Of a stretch of 64,000 bases of DNA, positions 23,044-33,793 are shown in pieces. Location of the stretch: the NCBI GenBank assembly GCA_009667805.1, contig CM019066.1, forward strand, positions 115,930,190-115,994,189. Reading direction: 5' to 3'. The first letter of the stretch is position 1; every line of letters starts with the position of its first letter. A model generated the notes under the pieces. It worked only from the letters and a program-made list of their open reading frames with translations, ran no database searches and was not told the DNA's origin. A program made the position numbers and the translations under genes. This DNA comes from Leptobrachium leishanense (lineage: Eukaryota; Chordata; Amphibia; Anura; Megophryidae).

Positions 23044-23311
23044 TAGGTGAAAATGATGTGTGGTTGACACAAAATTTACTACATTGGGTAAAAGTGTTGG
23101 GTCTGAACATATATTATGAATGAGGTGCATAACGGCAGAGTGTAAGGGTTCTATTACTAGTTCATGCTACAGTTGTGATAAAAACCCTCACCCTATTCAC
23201 ACACAGTCTACAAGTCTACAATTAATTTACACAAAACTGGTGGTTGAGCTCTTAAATTCATTAAACCCAGGTAGGTACAGTTAAGAAATTTGGGGCAATA
23301 TTACAATTATA

Positions 23312-24120
23312 ATGTAGTGCATGGATTGCACTGTGTATTCCCCTTGTATTTTTGTTTAAGATTTAGGAAATAACCCCAGGAGGGAATGTGTTTGTGTTGC
23401 TGCAGGTGTCCCTGCAATTAAGGGCTTAAATAACTCCTCCTTGAGAGGGGGAGGGGAGAGAGTAGTGGGTGCAGCAGCAGCAGCAGCAGCAGTGAGAGTC
23501 TGCAGTTTGAGATACCAAAGGTTGGTGTCACTTTTGGGTAGGATCCCTGCTAGTGAGTGAGGGACCTTCAAGTGAGTGAGTGTTCAGGTGAACCAGGATT
23601 TTGTCTGTGTTATGTTTTATTTTCTGCTCTTGCTGCAATAAAGGGTGCAATATTTCACCATTTAAAGGACGTTGTGTGTCATAATTCGCCCTAGAGGACC
23701 GCGCTATAGCCCCCGTGTGACAATATGGTGGAGGATGCGGGAAATTAGCGCAGAAGAGGTCTGTGGGCATGGAAGTTTGGAAAAGTGCCTGGTGAAGTTT
23801 CCTGGTTCACCTGAACACTCACTCACTTGAAGGTCCCTCTCTCACTAGCAGGGATCCTACCCAAAAGTGACACCAACCTTTGGTATCTCATACTGCAGAC
23901 TCTCGCTGCTGCTGCTGTTGCTGCTGCTGCTGCACCCACTGCAGACTCTCTCTCTGCTGCATCTCATTACTCTCTCCCTCCCCCTCTCAAGGAGGAGTTA
24001 TTTAAGCCCTTAATTGCGGGGACACCTGTAGCAACACAAACACATTCCCTCCTGGGAGTTATTGCCTAAACCTTAAACAAAAATACAAGGGGAATACATA
24101 GTGCAATCCATGCACTACAT
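23312..24120. repeat. Large inverted repeat built around a Gmr1-like LTR
   Basis: The left arm, about 23312-23596, and right arm, about 23808-24120, are close inverse complements. They include the flanking string ATGTAGTGCATGGATTGCAC outside the LTR itself. Between them lies the 3' half of the LTR, ending CCCGTGTGACA at about 23722, and the leader that follows it (ATGGTGGAGGATGCGGG, then GGTCTGTGGGCATGGAAGTTTG). The same leader is next to the 5' LTR of the Gmr1-like element at 40660-40740 (opposite strand). A CAG/CTG run is present in both arms (23472-23495 and 23906-23933). Confidence 0.85.
23332..23722 (+). mobile_element. Gmr1-like LTR with adjoining 5' leader (remnant)
   Basis: It begins TGTGTATTCCCCTTG and ends GCGCTATAGCCCCCGTGTGACA, matching the ends of the LTRs at 35367 and 40739 (TGTGATAAGG...GGCGCTATAGC...GTGACA inverse). 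An AATAAAGG polyadenylation-like motif is at about 23637. After the LTR, TGGTGGAGG could be the start of a tRNA-Ala-type primer site, but the match then weakens. Confidence 0.75.
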
Positions 24121-25703
24121 CAGGGCTCAAAATTTCAAGTCCCAAGCTACTAGCCAGACCATAAGAGTTACTCGCCACCAGTTGCCCCACCTACCCTGCC
24201 CTAAACTCCACCCCTAAACACACCTTCTTAAATTATCTTATGAAATTACACTGGTAAAGGTTTTATTCAGAACAAAGTTACAAAAATAAATAACATTAAT
24301 ACCCAGGCATCAGATACATGTATACCCAAGCACCAGACCCAGACAAGTAGTTTCATCCATTAAGTACAGACTCCTCTCCAACAGTTTTTATGACCAAATT
24401 AATTTGGGGTTTATGCATCCAATATATCAAGTGGAACCTAATACTCCCATTATTCATATGCCAGTTTATCAATAGCCGTTAGAAGACCCCAAAGTCAGGT
24501 TTCCCCCTTGGATGCTTATATAGATGAATCCATTAATTTTCGTCTGCGATACTTCCATCCCCATTTTTTATTTTTTTTGCTCCTTCTGTATCACCCATCT
24601 CTTTCTTTATAAATAGGATTTATTTTGCATAACCTCAAATGCCTACACCACCATTTCACCAATTATGGCCTCTAGCGGGAGCTGTAGTAGCGGCGCTGGT
24701 TCTGGCGTCACTTCCAGCACGCTGACAGCTTGGCAGCTTTTTACTTTCTCTTAGTTTACACCAGGGGTGGGGAACCTTTTTTCTGCCAAGGGGCCCCCTT
24801 TAATTAATTTCTCTCCCCACTTGAATTCATTTCTCCCTCCCTTTAATTTCTTTTGCCCAATTAATTTCTCTCTCCATTTCATTTCTCCCTCACCATTCAT
24901 CTTTCTTTCCATTTAATTTCTCCTCCCCAATTCATCTTTCATTTCTCCCCCAATTCATCTTTCATTTCTCCCCCCAATTCATCTTTCATTTCGCCCCCCC
25001 AATTCATCTTTCATTTCTCCCCCCAATTCATCTCTCATTTCTCCACCCAATTCATCTCTCATTTCTCCCCCCAATTCATCTCTTATTTCCCCCCCAATTC
25101 ATCTCTCATTTCTCCACCCCAAATTCATCTCTCATTTCCCCCCCAATTCATCTTTCATTTCTCCCCCCAATTCATCTTTCATTTCTCCCCCCAATTCATC
25201 TTTCATTTCTCCCCCCAATTCATCTCTCATTTCTCCCCTAATTCATCTCTCATTTCTCCCCAATTCATCTCTTTCTCTCCATTTCACCCCCTGCCGTTTA
25301 TTTCACCACCCCCCGCTTACCTGACCTGGAGAGTAGAATGAGGGGGCGGAGATTAGCCTTCACGCTGTGCCCGGAAGATAAGGGGCCCAGCGTGAAGGAG
25401 AAAGATCCAGCGTGCAGCAGGATGGTCTGGTAGAGGTGCCGCGGGTGAGAGTATTTGCAACCCCCCCTCCCAGGAAATGATTCGGGCAAGTCCCATTTGT
25501 TGAAAAGAAAAAAAAAAGCAGACAGGTTGACCCTGAGCACTTCAGCTGGCCTGAAGAAAAAAAACCAACACGGCCGCCGGCTGAAAACGCAGCGCAGGTA
25601 GCACGATAGACTTTATCATGCTGCCTGTGTCTGCAGTTTTACTCGCCAGCGCTCAATTTCCCCTCGCAAAACGCGAGTATGCGAGTGGAAATTTTGAGGG
25701 CTG
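24121..25703. mobile_element. Non-autonomous hAT element with 8-bp duplication
   Basis: The ends CAGGGCTCAAAATTTC and GAAATTTTGAGGGCTG are inverted repeats, flanked by CACTACAT at 24113-24120 and 25704-25711. No transposase is present. It inserted right at the outer edge of the inverted-repeat right arm. An internal pyrimidine-rich tandem array occupies 24830-25290. Confidence 0.92.
24830..25290 (+). repeat. Pyrimidine-rich tandem repeat, 24-27 bp units
   Basis: About 17 units of CCCCAATTCATCTTTCATTTCTCC, with CTTTC/CTCTC variants and a changing C-run. Confidence 0.95.
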
Positions 25704-25711
25704 CACTACAT

Positions 25712-26121
25712 CACACAATCTTAACGCTAATGTGAGTACTCAGCTACTCTGCAGAATCAGTTAGTAGCAGCTGAAAACCCCTACAAAAATCAGATATTCA
25801 CCTCTCTTCCCACAGTGCAAACGGCAGCCCGATCCACTGCTTCTGGCTGCCGGGAGCAGAGTGAGACTGGGTGGGGGGTCCCCAGTCTCCCCCCGCAATC
25901 ACTCCGCCGACCTGCAGAAGCTTGCAAGAGATCCTACCGGTTATGTGACCCGGCAACAGACACATCCATGGAGGGTATGCTCTGGACGGCAGGTTCCCCC
26001 TTAGCATCCTCGTCTTAGCGGGCAGATTGTAATACTGCCCATAGTGTTGCATTTGGAGAGATAATATAGATGTTCTAATTAAAGGGTCACTCCCACCAGA
26101 AAAATGATCTGTCCTTATTGT
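25712..26121. other. Non-coding stretch, nothing recognised
   Basis: Short open frames on both strands lack domain character. No repeat is recognised. Confidence 0.5.
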
Positions 26122-26320
26122 GTTTATTATTATCCTTTATTTATATACCGCTGCATATTCTGCAGCACTTTACAAGATCAGTGTACAAGAGGTTGATACA
26201 TTAGAATACCACATATGGTTGATATGACCTGTTTCAGGGGGATCCTGTTCCCAAGGGGAACTTACAATGTATGAGAAGTACAAGTATTTTGTCAGGAGCT
26301 TGTGTACACGAGGTCGCGCA
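26122..26320 (-). mobile_element. LINE 3' tail fragment (L2-like)
   Basis: TTTATTTATATACCGCTGCATATTCTGCAGCACTTTACAAG resembles the 3' end of the LINE at 14936 (TTATAAAGCGCTACCAGGTTCTGTAGTGCTGTACAAT), including the following TTACAATGTAT / TTACAATTTAA signature. Only the untranslated tail is present. Confidence 0.55.
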
Positions 26321-27923
26321 GGAACCTCGGATGATCATTGGAAACTATTTGTTCCCAGGCTTTTGACGCTTGTAGACAGATGAAACGGGGATCATGCCAT
26401 CCTCTGCACCGCACTACAAGTAGGAAATAAGAGATAATTTGACGAGTTTAAATTTAATCGTTAAGTGACTTTACAAAAGCAAATTCACTTAAAACCAGGA
26501 TTATATTAATTTCTGAAAAGCACCTTGAGCCAAGAAGAACACTTGTGGCTGGATAACTGTTTCTTCAGTGTCTAGCTTCAAAGCAGTGGCTCCATTACAG
26601 AGTATACAAAGCAAAGGAGCCATCAATTTACAGTAACCGACTGCTTGTGGCTCGGCTGGAAGAAGGCGCTTTGTGACTGTGTGAAATTTTGGTAAATCAC
26701 AAAAATCTTCACCGGCAAAAAGATTACAACTCGTTGAAAGCTCAGATGATGCTTGGCATTTTTAGCAATAAATGATTTGTTAGTTAGGACGTTTACATTG
26801 TTGGGTCCCCCCCTCCCCAATTTGCCAAAGTTATGAAAACCAAAGGAAAGAGTCAAATATTTTTTTAATTTGTTTTAATTAAAATACTCCAAGACTATGA
26901 CAAACTTGTCCATGAAGTGATTGTCACCCTGATTTGTGGCATACTTTTAACAAATGTTCTTCACCTGTGCCAAATTTTACCCAATATCTTCAATATCAGG
27001 AGAATCCACAGTCGCTTTCCAGACACTCGGTGAACACAAATCGATTAGTAAATAATTATCTGCAGACACCAACCAATGGGCTCGGGTTTAAGGGTCTGAT
27101 GGGGTGATTTTGAATGGATGGAAACTCTACAATGACTACAGAGAGTGAGGATGTTGCCCAGAATCTGAGCCAAATGGCAACAGGTCAGGGGCAAGGACAT
27201 GTTTCTCTGTGCCCATCAGTGCAGTTGTGCCAGTTTTGTGATTGGATTATTGTAACTGCAGCCAAAAAGAGCAGCCAAAAGTAGCAATAATAAGCTTTGG
27301 CAGCAGATCACAGATGTAGTTAATTCTGTTCGTGGGAACAACAGGAATGAAGAGGTTATGATGAAGCAGAAAGATCGATCTATATCTTACTCATCTAATG
27401 CATAGATTTCACATTACACACACACGCCTACTAATTAATGAAAATATATTCTTGTGTCGGGTATGCAATACATTTGCCAATTTAATGTAACAAAGACATT
27501 GTTCCACACGTCAAATGATAAGTTTAGGCAGTAATGTATAACCTGGGCTCTGCAGACTGTACAATATATCAGACCATGAACTTTGTAAAATGTTCATAGA
27601 GGAAAAGTATTTTATTTGTGTTTTTTCATCAATGCTCCTTCCACGGCTTCTACCAACCACCTCAAATCACTTTATCTATCAGGGTTATTCAGAGAGAGGT
27701 GAAAACCAGGAGAATGATTGGAGAAGAGAAAAATTCTAGGTCAAAATAGCCAAACCAGAAAAATTCTCCTTAAATCAGCTATTTGGTCTAGATTGTTCTC
27801 CTCTCCTGCCAGTTCTCCTGGTTTTCATCTCTCTCTGAATAACCCTGTGTATGTTTAAAGTACCCCAGTACCATAGTTTAGATCATTTGAACTTGTGCAC
27901 AAATTATTATATTTTCAAAATAA
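26321..27923. other. Long non-coding stretch
   Basis: Mostly unique-looking sequence. 26465-26645 is related to 14690-14875. 27680-27845 holds an imperfect inverted repeat (CAGGGTTATTCAGAGAGAGGTGAAAACCAGGAGAA and inverse), probably a MITE with ends at about 27680 and 27845. No gene was found. Confidence 0.5.
27680..27846. mobile_element. Palindromic MITE
   Basis: The left arm GGGTTATTCAGAGAGAGGTG and right arm CATCTCTCTCTGAATAACCC are inverse complements, followed inward by AAAACCAGGAGAATGATTGG and its inverse. No target duplication was assigned with confidence. Confidence 0.7.
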
Positions 27924-28289
27924 CCCCCTGACGGTTATCCCGAGTGTGTCTTGGGGTTAAATTTCTCCGCTGAGAGCAGTAACCCCGAGACACACTCGGG
28001 CTGTATACATCACCTCTCCCTGCGCTCCCTCGCTGATCCCCGCAGTCTCCTCCGGTGAACGCAACCTCATACTTCCTGGATTCCTTCTCGCGAGGAGGGA
28101 ACCAGGAAGTATAGGTCGCTGTCGCCGGAGGAGGCTGCGGGGACATCGAGGGACCGCAGGGAGCGGTGAGATATCCGGCGGCATCCCAAGTGTTGCTCGC
28201 GGTTACCATAGAAACATAGAAAAATGTCGGCAGATAAGAACCTTTCGGCCCATCTAGTCTGCCCAATTACATGGATACTTTACCTGGAT

Positions 28290-29816
28290 TTATCTTTTGT
28301 TTAGGATAGCCTTATGCCTATCCCATGCTTGCTTAAATTCGATTACTGTTTTGGCCTCTACCACTTCTACTGGAAGACTGTTCCATGTATCCACCACTCT
28401 CTCAGTAAAATAATGATTCCTGATGTTACTTTTAAATCTTTGCCCCTCTAATCTAAGACTATGTCCTCTTGTTTTGCTACTTTGTTTCCTTTTAAATATA
28501 CTCCCTTCCTCTACCTTGTGGATTCCCTTTACGTATTTAAATGTTTCTATCATATCTCCTCTGTCTCGTCTTTTTTCCAAGCTGTACATGTTAAGATCAT
28601 TAAGCCTTTCCTGGTAACTTTTCTCCTTCAAGCCGTACACCATTTTAGTAGCCCTTCTCTGAACTCTCTCTAAGATGTCTATATCCTTCTGGAGATACGG
28701 TCTCCAGTACTGCACACAGTACTCCAAGTGAGGTCTCACCAGTGCTCTGTACAGTGGCATGAGCACTTCCCTTTTCCTACTGCTAATACCTCTCCCTACA
28801 CAACCAAGCATTCTGCTAGCATTTCCTGCTGCTCTATTACATTGACTACTTACCCTTAAATCCTCTGAAATAATAACCCCTAAATCCCTTTCCTCAGATG
28901 TTGAGGTTAGGACTGTATCAAATATTCTATATTCAGCCCTTGGGTTTTTACGTCCCAGGTGCATTATCTTGCACTTATCCACATTAAAACTCAATTGCCA
29001 CAGCTCCGACCATTTTTTTTTAGTTTACCTAAATCATTTGTCATTTGGCTGATCCCTCCAGGTACGTCAACCCTGTTGCAAATCTTTGTGTCATCAGCAA
29101 AAAGACATACTTTTCCATTAATACCTTCTGTAATATCACTAATAAAAATATTAAAGAGAATGGGTCCAAGTACTGACCCCTGAGGTACCCCACTGGTAAC
29201 AAGACCTTGCGCCAAATAAACTCCATTTACCACAACCCTCTGTTACCTGTCACTCAGCCACTGCCTAATCCATTCAACAATATTGGAATCCAAGCTCAAA
29301 GATTGCAATTTATTGATAAGCCTTCTATGCGGAACAGTATCAAAAGCCTTACTGAAATCTAAATAAGCAATGTCTACTGCACCACCTGTGTCTATTATTT
29401 TTGTTACCCAATCAAAAAAATCAATAAGATTAGTTTGGCATGATCTCCCTGAGGTAAACCCATGTTGTTTCTGATCCTGTAATCTATGTGTTTTTAGATG
29501 TTCAACAATCCTTTCCTTTAACATGGTTTCCATTAATTTCCCCACTACTGACATAAGACTAACTGGCCTATAGTTCCCTGATTCCTCCCTACTACCCTTC
29601 TTGTAAATGGGCACAACATTTGCTAATTTGCAGTCTTCTGGGACGACTCCTGTTAACAAGGATTGGTTAAATAAATCTGTTAACGGTTTTGCTATTACAT
29701 CACTGAGCTCTTTTAATAATTTAGGGTGGATCCCATCAGGCCCCATTGACTTATTTGTCTTTACTTTAGACAGCTGCTGTAGAACCTCCTCCTCTGTAAA
29801 CTCATATATAAATGTC
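28290..29816 (-). pseudogene. LINE reverse transcriptase, RT core and C-terminus (broken)
   Basis: From high to low coordinates: MGPDGIHPKLLKELSDV (finger region), VPIYKKGSREESGNYRPVSL, AYLDFSKAFDTVPHRRL (first catalytic Asp), a stop after QWLSDR at about 29243, then [18 protein letters not shown], the catalytic box FADDTKI near 29110, a frameshift near 28990, and a C-terminal part (LGVIISEDLRVSSQC; PLYRALVRPHLEYCVQYW; SLEKRRDRGDMIETFK). These are standard reverse transcriptase blocks. The enzyme would have copied LINE RNA at a nicked target. Two frame breaks make it inactive. Confidence 0.92.
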
Positions 29817-29825
29817 TCGTTAGTG

Positions 29826-31536
29826 GGGGCGTGGCTGGCTCTGCAAGGGAGAAGACGTGCCTGGGGAGAGCTCTGCTCAATTTGCTTGTTACCGGGGGTT
29901 TTAAGCTGGTGTCTCTCCCCAAATTACCCACTACTGAGGTCCCTGCACTGCTGGCCACAACGGGACAAGCTCCGGGGCCGTTTTTACCCCCCCCTCCGGA
30001 GCACAGCTGAGAAGTTGCCGCAACTCCCCGGCAGGTCAGAGTACCCGTCGGCCATCTTGAGGCCTACAAGTCTGCTCCGGGACGATCGCTTCTCCTAATC
30101 TCCCCTGCAGAGAGCCTAATCTGGACGGTCAGTGGTTGTAGGAATGGAGGGCCCCCATCTTCCGGCTGTACTGGCTGTCCCCTCGGAGATGATTTTGGGG
30201 GAAGGAGTGAGGTGGTGCAGTCTGGAGCGGACCCCCACTGCCAGGGGCATGGAGGCTGCATTCGCGGCCCTCGAGGCCTGCCTGGAGCAGCTGCCAGGGG
30301 GAGAAGATAGCCCGATTTCTCGGGCCTCGTGGGGGCGTCTGATGGCCGCGTGGAAGACGGGCCGGGTGGAAGCGGACCTAGCAGAGGACGACACGTGGGA
30401 GGCTACGTCTGTCGCCGACGAGGAGGAAGCTGCCCACCACTTGCAGAGTGATGGAGACGGGCTGGGGTGTGCTGAGTTGGAGGATGAGCTGACTTTTGTG
30501 GACCCTCATCAGATGCATGCTGAGGAAGATCTCCCACGGCCGGCAGTAAAAATAAAACGGATGCGTTCCCCGACACTGCGTATGAACCGGCCCCGAGCGT
30601 TTGGCAAAGGAGACCACGGAGCAGCTCGGTTTCCGATGTGGCTCGGAGGTCGCACCTGTGGTCTCGGTCTTATTATGGTTGGATGCCTCAGCCTCTTGTG
30701 TGGTATGCTGCCTGTCCAGCGGTTGCGGCCGCATCTTGATACGGGCTGAAAGGGACTATTGAACCATGTTTCCGCTTTTCTGCGGCAACCCCTTGCTGTG
30801 CTCTTTCTGAGAGATCCCCATATTCCCCCCCCCGCTGCTTTCTACTTTTGCTGACATTTTGCAGTCCCCCTTGAATACCTGCCATACTTAGCTGACTTTT
30901 GCTTTTTCTCTTTCATATGCTGTTTTTTTTTTCCTCCTATGCGGCCTACTCGCTGGACACAGGCTGAGGAGTTTGGGGTGCTATGTGTTTTTGCTGACCT
31001 GCCTGTTGCTGACCCATGCTTTCCTGAGATGACACCCCCATGCAGAGATTTTCCCCATTTTTATGCTGATTTATGCTGGCTACGAGCTGACAATATTTTT
31101 TTTTTTTTTTTTTTTTTATGACCCTCTCACCTCTAGTATACGCCTTGAGGACTCTTTTTGATTCATGCATGTGTTTTTCCCCTATTGTTCCCCCCCCCTT
31201 ATTTTTCCCTTTTACCCCCACACTCTTTGCGTTGTTGGTTGAGGACTCTTTGAATATTATTTTCTGATGCTTAGTTCTTGCTACCTGACTCTAATATTTC
31301 TCTATGTGACTTATCAGAAGTTTTGTTGCTTCTCTATAGATGAGACCCCCCATCTGGGGATGTTTTTTGCTGTCCTATTGTTACTCTTTGATGACTTTAT
31401 AGATGTCCATATATTGTTTTTCTTTATGCTGAGTTATTACAGATGACTATGTGCGGCCCTGCGAGGCCCTAACTTTACGTTTATTTGTATGATGACATAT
31501 TTCAAAATAAAAAATTTGAATTAAAAAAAAAAAAAA
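29826..31536 (+). mobile_element. Poly(A)-tailed, L1-type non-autonomous insertion
   Basis: A 12-bp target duplication GTCTCGTTAGTG (29814-29825 and 31537-31548) flanks the insertion, and the right end is an A-run of about 14. Those are signs of LINE-type target-primed reverse transcription. The left end GGGGGCGTGGCTGGCTCTGC is GC-rich, as in full-length L1 promoters. It carries no reverse transcriptase. One open frame (30144-30749) lies in the first third, and the rest is T-rich untranslated sequence. Confidence 0.9.
30144..30749 (+). CDS. Unrecognised ORF in the L1-type insertion (about 201 aa)
   Basis: ATG at 30144 is followed by an uninterrupted frame to TGA at 30747. The protein starts MEGPHLPAVLAVPSEMILGE and is acidic in the middle (EDDTWEATSVADEEEAAHHL). 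It turns basic (RPAVKIKRMRSPTLRMNRPR) and ends in a hydrophobic stretch near residues 174-195. I recognise no domain and see no coiled coil like that of a typical L1 ORF1. It may be the N-terminal part of a parental LINE protein whose remainder was deleted, or chance coding in a GC-rich leader. Expression is unproven. Confidence 0.4.
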   Translation: MEGPHLPAVLAVPSEMILGEGVRWCSLERTPTARGMEAAFAALEACLEQLPGGEDSPISRASWGRLMAAWKTGRVEADLAEDDTWEATSVADEEEAAHHLQSDGDGLGCAELEDELTFVDPHQMHAEEDLPRPAVKIKRMRSPTLRMNRPRAFGKGDHGAARFPMWLGGRTCGLGLIMVGCLSLLCGMLPVQRLRPHLDTG

Positions 31537-31548
31537 GTCTCGTTAGTG

Positions 31549-32555
31549 TTTCCTCCTAACTGAGGTCCCTTTCCTTCTGCAAAGACTGAACAAAAATATT
31601 CATTGAGGCAGTCAGCGAGACTTTTATCCTCTTCTACATACTTTCCTTCCTTTGTTTTTAATCTAACTAATCCTTGTTTTACTTTTCTTTTCTCGTTTAT
31701 GTATCTAAAAAATGTTTTGTCCCCCTTTTTTACTGACTGAGCTATTTTCTCTTCTGCGTGTGCTTTGGAAGCTCTTATAAATTGCTTTGCCTCTTTCTGC
31801 CTAATCTTATAGGTTTGCCTATCTTCTTCACTCTGAGTTGTTTTATAATTATTGAATGCTGTCTTTTTGATCTTCACTATTTTGGCCACTTCTGCAGAGT
31901 ACCACAGTGGTTTCTTCCCTTTTTTGTTTTTGCTAACAAGCCGAATGCAATTGCCTGTGGCCTTCAATAATGCTTCCTTTAAATAATCCCATTTCTCCTG
32001 GACTCCCTTTAAACTCCTCCAGTCTGATAATGACTCCTTCACACAAAGTCTCATTTTAGAAAAATCTGTTTTTTTTTTAAATTCTAAAACTTTTGTTTTT
32101 GTGTGGTGCGGCTCCATCCCTGTTCTTATATTAAACCATACTGACTGGTGATCACTAGATCCCAAATTTTCACCTACAACAACGTCTGATACCAATCCTC
32201 CATTTGTGAGTATTAAATCCAATATGGCCTCTTTACGGGTCGGCTCCTCAACTACTTGTGTTAGAGATAATCCCAGTAGGGAGTTTAGAATATTTGTACT
32301 CCTGGTGTACCCAGCTATTTTGGTTTTCCAGTTCACATCAGGAAGATTAAAGTCCCCCATGATAATAACTTCCCCCTTCATTGCCATTTTAGCTATTTCC
32401 TCAAACAGCAGATTATCTAGCTCTTCTACTTGTCCAGGGGGTCTATAGATCACACCTACACAAGCTACTGTATGATTGCCAAATGTTAGCGTAACCCAAA
32501 CTGACTCTATGTTCACCTCGCTCACTTTTATTTGGTTCGTTTTTATGTTCCAGCA
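31549..32555 (-). pseudogene. LINE endonuclease region (5' truncated)
   Basis: An open minus-strand frame reads VACVGVIYRPPGQVEELDNL, VIIMGDFNLPDVNW (the conserved GDFN box of apurinic-like endonucleases), LTQVVEEPTRKEAILDLILT and LGSSDHQSVWFNI (the SDH catalytic box). A Lys-rich linker that joins the reverse transcriptase follows. The frame is long and clean here, but the 5' end stops at the junction with the host MITE near 32558. The frame is cut at 31548 by the L1-type insertion. Confidence 0.9.
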
Positions 32556-32864
32556 TAGGAATTTAACCCTGAGCCACACTTGGGAATACCGGTAAGGGGG
32601 GGGGGGGAATAGATCGCTTTTTGACATGAAAATGTCAAGAAAACAGACCGCCAGGGAGGTTAAAAATAAAATATGGGATTTTCCTTTTTGTGTATGTATA
32701 TAAATATATATTTAAAAATGGTGATTTTTTTTTGGAATGTAATGAATTGGAAGAATGTGGTAATTTCATGGAGTGCTCTTTTTATGTATATTATATAATT
32801 ATTATATATATATATATATATATAAGCACTGATTTACCCACGCTAGGGGTCCAAGCATCCAACT

Positions 32865-32947
32865 GCAACTGGTCATGCCTAGCTTCTGCTGAAAAGGGTC
32901 CAATAAACCCGAAACAGCGCTGTCCAGAAGTGGTTTTGACCAGTTGC
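32865..32947 (+). repeat. Stem-loop module with a GAAAC core
   Basis: Outer arms GCAACTGGTCA (32865-32875) and TGACCAGTTGC (32937-32947) enclose CTGCTGA, a small stem GGGT/ACCC (32896-32910) and GAAAC (32911-32915). The layout matches the modules at 33345-33524 and 40186-40217. Confidence 0.6.
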
Positions 32948-33344
32948 ATAAACCAGATCTCTGTTAAATAAGTCATCTAGTATGGCATGGCATTGATTGG
33001 AGGGTTTTGTGTGAAAACAGACCCAGGATGCAAAAAAGTGAGACAGATGTCATTTGCATGTCTTACCCAGAGTTCCTTGCTGCATATGGGGAATGTAGCA
33101 CAAGAGCTCTGTAAGCAGTTCTCTGAATTGCTGGGATGTGTAAATGCTTTCTGCAGCTATAAACTTAATTATTTTCAGTGTGGAGGCTTTTAATCTCACT
33201 TTTCTGCCCTCCACTTCAATTGAAATACTAATATATATAAATGTATATACATACATACACACAAAAAAACTGTTTTGTTTAGCTCAACGCTCTGGTTAAC
33301 TCTCAATTGTCGAGGTGCTGCATCCCAGTAGCAAGAATAGTACA

Positions 33345-33524
33345 CCAATGATTGTGGGAGCACTCACGGTCTTGTAAATAAAACAATAAACTTTATTGGT
33401 GATGCATCAAAATGATCCCTGATGAAAGCTCGTAAATGAGCTGAAACGTTGGAGAAATTTTTTAATGCATCACCAATAAAGTTTGCTTTATTTACAAGAC
33501 CGTGAGGGCTCCCTCAATCATTGG
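33345..33524 (+). repeat. Long inverted repeat enclosing a hammerhead-like core
   Basis: Outer arms of about 60 bp (33345-33407 and 33465-33524, imperfect) enclose CTGATGA (33419-33425), one A, stem AGCTC/GAGCT (33427-33431 and 33438-33442, loop GTAAAT) and GAAAC (33443-33447). The order CUGAUGA, stem II, GAAA is that of the hammerhead ribozyme core, except for one extra A before stem II. Catalysis is not shown. Confidence 0.65.
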
Positions 33525-33793
33525 TATATATATAAACACATACATATACATCAATACATACACACTCACCCCTTTTATATCTATCACTCAAGAAAAAAGA
33601 AAAAAAATCATAAAATTGCAGAGTATTTGAGAGTCAAATCTCTTTATAGAAAAAAAACGATCTAAAAGCCATTCAAATCCTGATGTTATGAAGTTGTTTC
33701 ACAGCTAGCTCATGATACAGTATGTGCCACTTTGACTTCATATACAATAGCAATAACATACAGCACAAACAACAACAAAAAATAACACATATA

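Larger units (their letters stand above)
28206..32558 (-). mobile_element. Non-LTR retrotransposon (jockey-superfamily, CR1/Rex-like), interrupted
   Basis: Minus-strand LINE with endonuclease (32555-31549), reverse transcriptase (29816-28991) and a C-terminal domain (28994-28290). It is followed by a 3' tail starting CAGATAAGAACCTTTCGGCC (inverse view at 28232-28290) and ending near 28206. The endonuclease and reverse transcriptase are separated by an unrelated 1.7-kb poly(A)-tailed insertion. The 5' end is truncated inside the endonuclease region. Clade assignment within the jockey superfamily is tentative. Confidence 0.88.
27924..32659. mobile_element. piggyBac-like MITE split by a LINE
   Basis: The left end (CCCCCTGACGGTTATCCCGAG after an ATAA) and the right end (GGGAATACCG..., then ACCGCCAGGGAGG before TTAA at 32660-32663) are inverse counterparts. 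The left target TTAA appears decayed to ATAA (27920-27923). The left part holds an inner stem CCCGAGTGTGTCTTGGGGTTA / TAACCCCGAGACACACTCGGG. The interior between about 28205 and 32558 is a LINE on the minus strand. Confidence 0.75.

Noticed and set aside
33419..33447. Functional hammerhead ribozyme
   Set aside because: One extra base lies between CTGATGA and stem II, and no confident cleavage triplet with stem I/III was assigned. Reported only as hammerhead-like.
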